NCBI RefSeq assembly: GCF_900105965.1
Contig: NZ_FNTV01000001.1
Location: 3,534,001-3,598,000 of the forward strand
DNA: 64,000 nucleotides
Reading direction: 5' to 3'
From: Arthrobacter alpinus
Lineage (GTDB): Bacteria; Actinomycetota; Actinomycetes; Actinomycetales; Micrococcaceae
This document shows, one piece after another, positions 60,416-64,000 of this stretch. Position 1 is the first letter of the stretch. The number at the start of each line of letters is the position of its first letter. The position numbers and the translations under genes were made by a program. The notes beneath the pieces were generated by a model, which was not told the origin of the DNA, made no database searches, and was given only the letters and a program-made list of their open reading frames with translations.

Positions 60416-61324
60416 TCACCCCGGCAGCTGGTAGCCGGCCTCGGACAGCTGGGCCAGGCCGTCGGTCACCAACCCGGCAAGGGCACGTTCAAGTTGGGGT
60501 GCGTGGGTATTTAGTGCGTGCAGTTTGCCCAGTTCGGCGGCCACCTCGATGTGCTGCGCGGCGGCTGCCTGATCCCACATCAGATCGGCGTGGATGGGAG
60601 TGCCAGCAGCGCGCAGCACTGCCATCACGGCGCCGCGAACCTGCCGGTCGGTGCCAGCCCATGGCTGACCCTTGGGAATGTAGGTGGGTTCGGGCTGGCC
60701 GGCCGCGATCCACGCGCACTTGTCAAGGACGGGGCAGTCACCGCATTTGGGGCTTCGGGCCGTGCAGATAAGCGCCCCCAACTCCATGACCGACGCATTC
60801 CAGAGGACCGATTCCTGCGTGTTCTCGGGGAGCAGATCGGCGGCCAGCGACATCTCCGCGGCCGTGAGGGCAGGTGCTGGCAAGGCCTGGCCGATCACCA
60901 GACGGGCATGGACGCGACGGATATTGGTGTCCACCACGGTTGTCCGGCGGCCAAAGGCAAACGCGGCTACCGCAGCCGCCGTGTAACTGCCCACGCCTGG
61001 AAGCGTCAACAAGGCCTCGTAAGTGTCAGGTACGGCGCCGCCATGTTCTGCAACGATCTGCCCGGCTGCCGCGTGCAGGCGCAATGCGCGGCGCGGGTAG
61101 CCAAGCTTTCCCCAAGCACGGAGCACATCCGCAGGCGGGGCTGCGGCAAAATCGGCGGGGGTTGGCCAACGCTCCAGCCATTCCTCCCAGATGGGGCGCA
61201 CCCGCACCACAGGAGTTTGCTGCAGCATGATCTCGCTGACCAGAATTCCCCAGGGTGAACAGTCGCCACGCCACGGCAGATCCCTTGCTTCGCGCTGGAA
61301 CCATTCCTGGATTTCCGTGTACAC
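60416..61324 (-). CDS. mutY: A/G-specific adenine glycosylase
   Basis: A 302-residue DNA-repair enzyme removing adenine opposite 8-oxoguanine. DLPWRGDCSPWGILVSEIML carries the catalytic Glu; the helix-hairpin-helix is LPGVGSYTAAAVAAFAFG, followed by VVDTNIRRV with the conserved Asp; the iron-sulfur loop is CTARSPKCGDCPVLDKC (C-x6-C-x2-C-x5-C). The C-terminal NUDIX-like domain is short. GTG 61324 follows AAGGAG. Divergent from the next gene by 165 bases. Confidence 0.93.
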   Translation of the reverse strand: MYTEIQEWFQREARDLPWRGDCSPWGILVSEIMLQQTPVVRVRPIWEEWLERWPTPADFAAAPPADVLRAWGKLGYPRRALRLHAAAGQIVAEHGGAVPDTYEALLTLPGVGSYTAAAVAAFAFGRRTTVVDTNIRRVHARLVIGQALPAPALTAAEMSLAADLLPENTQESVLWNASVMELGALICTARSPKCGDCPVLDKCAWIAAGQPEPTYIPKGQPWAGTDRQVRGAVMAVLRAAGTPIHADLMWDQAAAAQHIEVAAELGKLHALNTHAPQLERALAGLVTDGLAQLSEAGYQLPG

Positions 61325-61489
61325 CCATTCTCCTTAGTGCTTAGTGGCCAATGTCCGGCCACGACCGGAAGGGCAGTTCAACTCTAGGCCACGCACCCGG
61401 GCCGCACTGAAAGGGGTGTGTGCAGCCTTTCATTTTGTGCGGCGGCGTGGTTGTCTTTGCGCAGCTCCGCCCTTGGATACTCTTGGGAG

Positions 61490-62188
61490 GTGGGAACTAC
61501 AGGAAAATCCGGTCAGGGCAAGGCCCCAGTGCCTAAGCCTGCCCGGACAACTCCCCAAACTTCCCGGCCGACCACAAAATCAGCTACTCCCCGCATTTCC
61601 GCCAAGGTATTGCGCCGCCGCAGGCTTGCAGCCGCAGTTTTGGCGTTGTTGGTCATCGGCGGGCTCGTGGCTGGCGGCATCTACCTTGTGGGCCTGTTGG
61701 GCGGAGATGCCAAGAATGACGCCGGAACCTCCCCGGGTGCCAGCAGCAGCCCCGCGGCAGCCAAGGAGGCAGCGAAACCCGGCACCGCGCCGTCGGCCGT
61801 GTGCGATGAGGCCGGCATCAAGGTAGTGGCGGCCGTGGACAAAACCTCCTACGGGCCCGAGGAACAGCCCGTGTTGACCTTGCGCGTGACGAATTCGGGG
61901 AAGGCGCCGTGCGATATCAACGTTGGCACCAGCCAGATGGAATATCAGATCACCAGCGGTGACGACATCATCTACAACTCCAAGAATTGCCAGCTGGAAC
62001 CCACCGACCTGGTCAAGAACCTGGCCCCCGGCGCCTCGGAAACGGCCAATATGGTGTGGAAGGTCAAGCGCAATGCCCCCGATTGCGCAGCCGTGGTGAG
62101 CTCTCCGGGACGTGGCGGTGCAACGTATTCGCTCGTGGCGATACTGGGCAAATGGTCCAGCGAAAAGGTCACCTTCACGCTGCAGTAA
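61490..62188 (+). CDS. Anchored extracytoplasmic protein with Ig-like/DUF4232-type domain
   Basis: A 232-residue protein. A Pro/Thr/Lys-rich cytosolic N-terminus (about 45 residues) precedes one transmembrane helix (LAAAVLALLVIGGLVAGGIY), a Ser/Ala/Gly linker, and a C-terminal beta-rich domain with four cysteines (SAVCDEAGI, GKAPCDINVG, NSKNCQLEP, APDCAAVV) that could form two disulfides. I start at GTG 61490, since TACTCT ends six bases upstream; longer frames have no better site. The fold resembles DUF4232-type domains. Function unknown. Confidence 0.72.
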   Translation: MGTTGKSGQGKAPVPKPARTTPQTSRPTTKSATPRISAKVLRRRRLAAAVLALLVIGGLVAGGIYLVGLLGGDAKNDAGTSPGASSSPAAAKEAAKPGTAPSAVCDEAGIKVVAAVDKTSYGPEEQPVLTLRVTNSGKAPCDINVGTSQMEYQITSGDDIIYNSKNCQLEPTDLVKNLAPGASETANMVWKVKRNAPDCAAVVSSPGRGGATYSLVAILGKWSSEKVTFTLQ

Positions 62189-62193
62189 GCGGC

Positions 62194-63264
62194 TTAGAGG
62201 AACCGGTCCAAAAGGCTGGCCTCGGCAATGCGCGAGAGTCCTTCGCGGACGTTGCGCGCACGCAGCTCGCCAATGCCGTCAACCACCATGAGCTCATCGA
62301 TCGTGGCAGCCATGAGGTTCTGCAACCCACCAAAGTGGTCAACAAGCCGCCCCGCCACGGCTCCGGGGATGGCCTTCAGGCCGGAAACCAGACGGTAACC
62401 GCGCGGCTGAATGATGTTGTCGAGGGTGTCGTTGCCGCTGCCCAGGCCAACCACACTGGCAATCAGGCTTAGATCAATCAGGTCCGCCTGGTCGATCTCC
62501 TGCAGGGCGGTGACGGCCGCATCCACGTCAGTGGTTTCCGGATCCGTGTAATCGCGGATCACGGTGTCTGCGCCGGAACCGCGCGTGGTGGAGAGCTCTT
62601 CGAGCTGCAGCGAGAGTAGCCGGCCATCAACGCCGAGTTCCAAAACGTACTGGGCGATTTCCTCGGAAATACGGCGCACCATCTCATGGCGCTGCAAGGT
62701 GACGGCCACATCGCGCACCGTGACCATGGCCTCGATTTCAAGTGCCGAGAGCGAGCTGGTCACTTGATCGAGGCGGGCGCGGTAGCGTTCCAACGTGGCC
62801 AGGGCCTGGTTGGCCCGGGCCAAAACCTTCTCGGAACCTTCCAAGACGTAACGCAACCCATCAACGTACAGGGCAATGATCTGCATGGATTGGCTGACCG
62901 AAACCACGGGTACGCCGGTCTGGATGGCAACACGTTCTGCGGTGCGGTGGCGGGTGCCGGATTCTTGGGTTTCGATGCTGGGGTCCGGTACCAATTGGAC
63001 GGCGGCGCGCAGGATCTTCGTGACGTCTTTGTCGCACACGATTGCGCCGTCCATCTTGGCCAGTTCGCGCAAGCGGGTTGGTGCAAAGTTGATGCCGATC
63101 TCAAAGCCGCCCGAGCAGAGACTTTCGATTTGTTTGTCGTAGCCAAGGACAATTAGCGCACCGGTGCGCCCTCGAAGGATTCGTTCCAGCCCGTCGCGCA
63201 GCGGCGTTCCCGGCGCGACACGGGCAAGAGTGGCTTTGAGGGCCTCTTCGGGGCTGCGAAGCAT
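62194..63264 (-). CDS. disA: DNA integrity scanning protein, diadenylate cyclase
   Basis: A 356-residue DisA. The N-terminal DAC domain shows KMDGAIVCD (DGA motif) and TRHRTAERVA (RHR motif), a middle helical spine follows, and the C-terminal helix-hairpin-helix reads MVVDGIGELRARNVREGL. It makes cyclic di-AMP and responds to branched DNA. AAGGAA lies before the ATG. It is downstream of radA, the usual radA-disA pair; DisA-RadA interaction is known in Bacillus. Confidence 0.95.
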   Translation of the reverse strand: MLRSPEEALKATLARVAPGTPLRDGLERILRGRTGALIVLGYDKQIESLCSGGFEIGINFAPTRLRELAKMDGAIVCDKDVTKILRAAVQLVPDPSIETQESGTRHRTAERVAIQTGVPVVSVSQSMQIIALYVDGLRYVLEGSEKVLARANQALATLERYRARLDQVTSSLSALEIEAMVTVRDVAVTLQRHEMVRRISEEIAQYVLELGVDGRLLSLQLEELSTTRGSGADTVIRDYTDPETTDVDAAVTALQEIDQADLIDLSLIASVVGLGSGNDTLDNIIQPRGYRLVSGLKAIPGAVAGRLVDHFGGLQNLMAATIDELMVVDGIGELRARNVREGLSRIAEASLLDRFL

Positions 63265-63409
63265 GGGCAGTTCCTTCTTTTCAAGCGCGGGAATCCGCGC
63301 AAGTCACAATGCCCATGATAGTGGGAACTTCGCACTGATACCGGCCTGAAAGGCCATGGAACAGGGGGATCTTGATCGATCTGTGTCCTTTTGGACAGGC
63401 CACCACCTG

Positions 63410-64000
63410 CTAGAGGCGCGGCTCCGGGGAGCCGTGAAGGATTAGCTCGGTGGCTTCAGCAATGTGCTCGATCTGTTTGACCGTGAAATTCGGCGGAATT
63501 TCCCCGGGCCCGTTTGGGCTTCGCGGCACCAGGGCATGGGTGAACCCCAAGCGGCTGGCCTCATGAATTCGCTGGTTGATGCCCGGCACGGGACGGACCT
63601 CCCCGGCAAGACCAACCTCGCCAAAGGCAACCATCTTGGCATGCACAACCTTGTTGGTTTTGGCAGAAACAATAGACAAGGCCACGGCCAGATCCATGGC
63701 CGGTTCGCTCAGCCGGGCGCCGCCAACAGTTGCCACATAGCTGTCATCGGCATCCAGGCGCAGCCCGGCCCTCTGCTGCAGGACTGCCAGCAGCATGCCA
63801 ATTCGGGTGGAATCCAAGCCGCTGACCGTGCGCCGTGGCGATGAGCCCATGGCCGGCGTCAGCAGGGCCTGAACCTCGGCCAGCAGTGGACGGCGCCCCT
63901 CCATGGTTACCGTAATGCAGGTTCCGGATACGGGTTGGGAGGTGCGGGAGGTAAACAGGCCACTGGGGTCGGCAAGTCCCTCAATGCCGTCGTCGGTCAG
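63410..64000 (-). CDS. radA: DNA repair protein RadA, C-terminal part (window edge)
   Basis: The visible 196 residues cover the C-terminal Lon-protease-like domain of RadA/Sms: ALLTPAMGSSPRRTVSGLD, GGARLSEPAMDLAVALSIVS, AFGEVGLAGEVRPVPGINQR and HALVPRSPNGPGEIP. The frame runs off the end of the window without a start, so the zinc finger, Walker A and KNRFG motif lie outside. The 145-base gap to disA shows no gene. Confidence 0.93.
   Translation of the reverse strand: MTDDGIEGLADPSGLFTSRTSQPVSGTCITVTMEGRRPLLAEVQALLTPAMGSSPRRTVSGLDSTRIGMLLAVLQQRAGLRLDADDSYVATVGGARLSEPAMDLAVALSIVSAKTNKVVHAKMVAFGEVGLAGEVRPVPGINQRIHEASRLGFTHALVPRSPNGPGEIPPNFTVKQIEHIAEATELILHGSPEPRL

Overview
The window is about 60% G+C chromosomal DNA from a high-GC Gram-positive bacterium. 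Gene content and order (folE-folP-folB-folK, a DUF3180 protein, two bacterial PH-domain proteins and panC; lysS-lsr2-clpC; mutY/disA/radA) point to Micrococcales, most likely Micrococcaceae (Arthrobacter sensu lato). Lsr2, ClpC1-type ClpC, DisA, lipoboxes and many GTG/TTG starts fit this. The call is made from protein families read by eye, not from a database search. No rRNA, tRNA, CRISPR array, prophage or intact insertion sequence was seen.

Layout. 1-1.7 kb: the 3' end of a probable histidine kinase, a NarL/FixJ response regulator and a small exported peptide. 1.8-10.7 kb: BASS transporter, RelA/SpoT-domain alarmone synthetase and LacI regulator on the minus strand, then a sugar kinase, HAD phosphatase, glycerophosphodiester phosphodiesterase and glycerate kinase on the plus strand, facing a uracil permease. 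10.7-24.6 kb: ArsR/CDF metal-efflux pair, phosphoglucomutase, POT peptide transporter, a tandem repeat, rhodanese, prephenate dehydratase, diacylglycerol kinase family protein, serS, HAD phosphatase, DUF1059, ppa and dacB.

24.7-33.8 kb is the most unusual block. Eight minus-strand genes run from a PhoP-like response regulator and kinase through a phosphodiester glycosidase, a GT2-GtrA glycosyltransferase, a DUF4956 membrane protein, a VTC-type polyphosphate polymerase, a beta-helix carbohydrate-binding lipoprotein and a CotH-kinase lipoprotein. Three 18-bp direct-repeat sites (7-4-7, 11-bp period, CACAG core) lie upstream of the regulator, upstream of the glycosidase and just upstream of DUF4956. 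They resemble the mycobacterial PhoP box and suggest one regulon building or decorating a phosphorylated cell-surface polymer.

33.9-46.3 kb: conserved housekeeping run (DUF2342 metalloprotease, tilS, hpt, ftsH, four folate genes, DUF3180, two PH-domain proteins, DUF2520 protein, panC). 46.4-50.9 kb: nucleoside salvage (ribokinase, MFS permease, nucleoside hydrolase) divergent from a LacI regulator, with two LacI-type operators between them. 51-55.8 kb: lysS, a 50-residue membrane peptide gene, lsr2 and clpC. 55.9-57.2 kb: an AbiEi/DUF559-like gene bracketed by two 74-bp palindromic repeats. 57.3-64 kb: N-acetylglutamate synthase, dhaKLM, mutY, an anchored extracytoplasmic protein, disA and the 3' part of radA.

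Many genes have a TANNNT hexamer ending 5-7 bases before the start codon and no Shine-Dalgarno sequence, so leaderless transcription looks common here.
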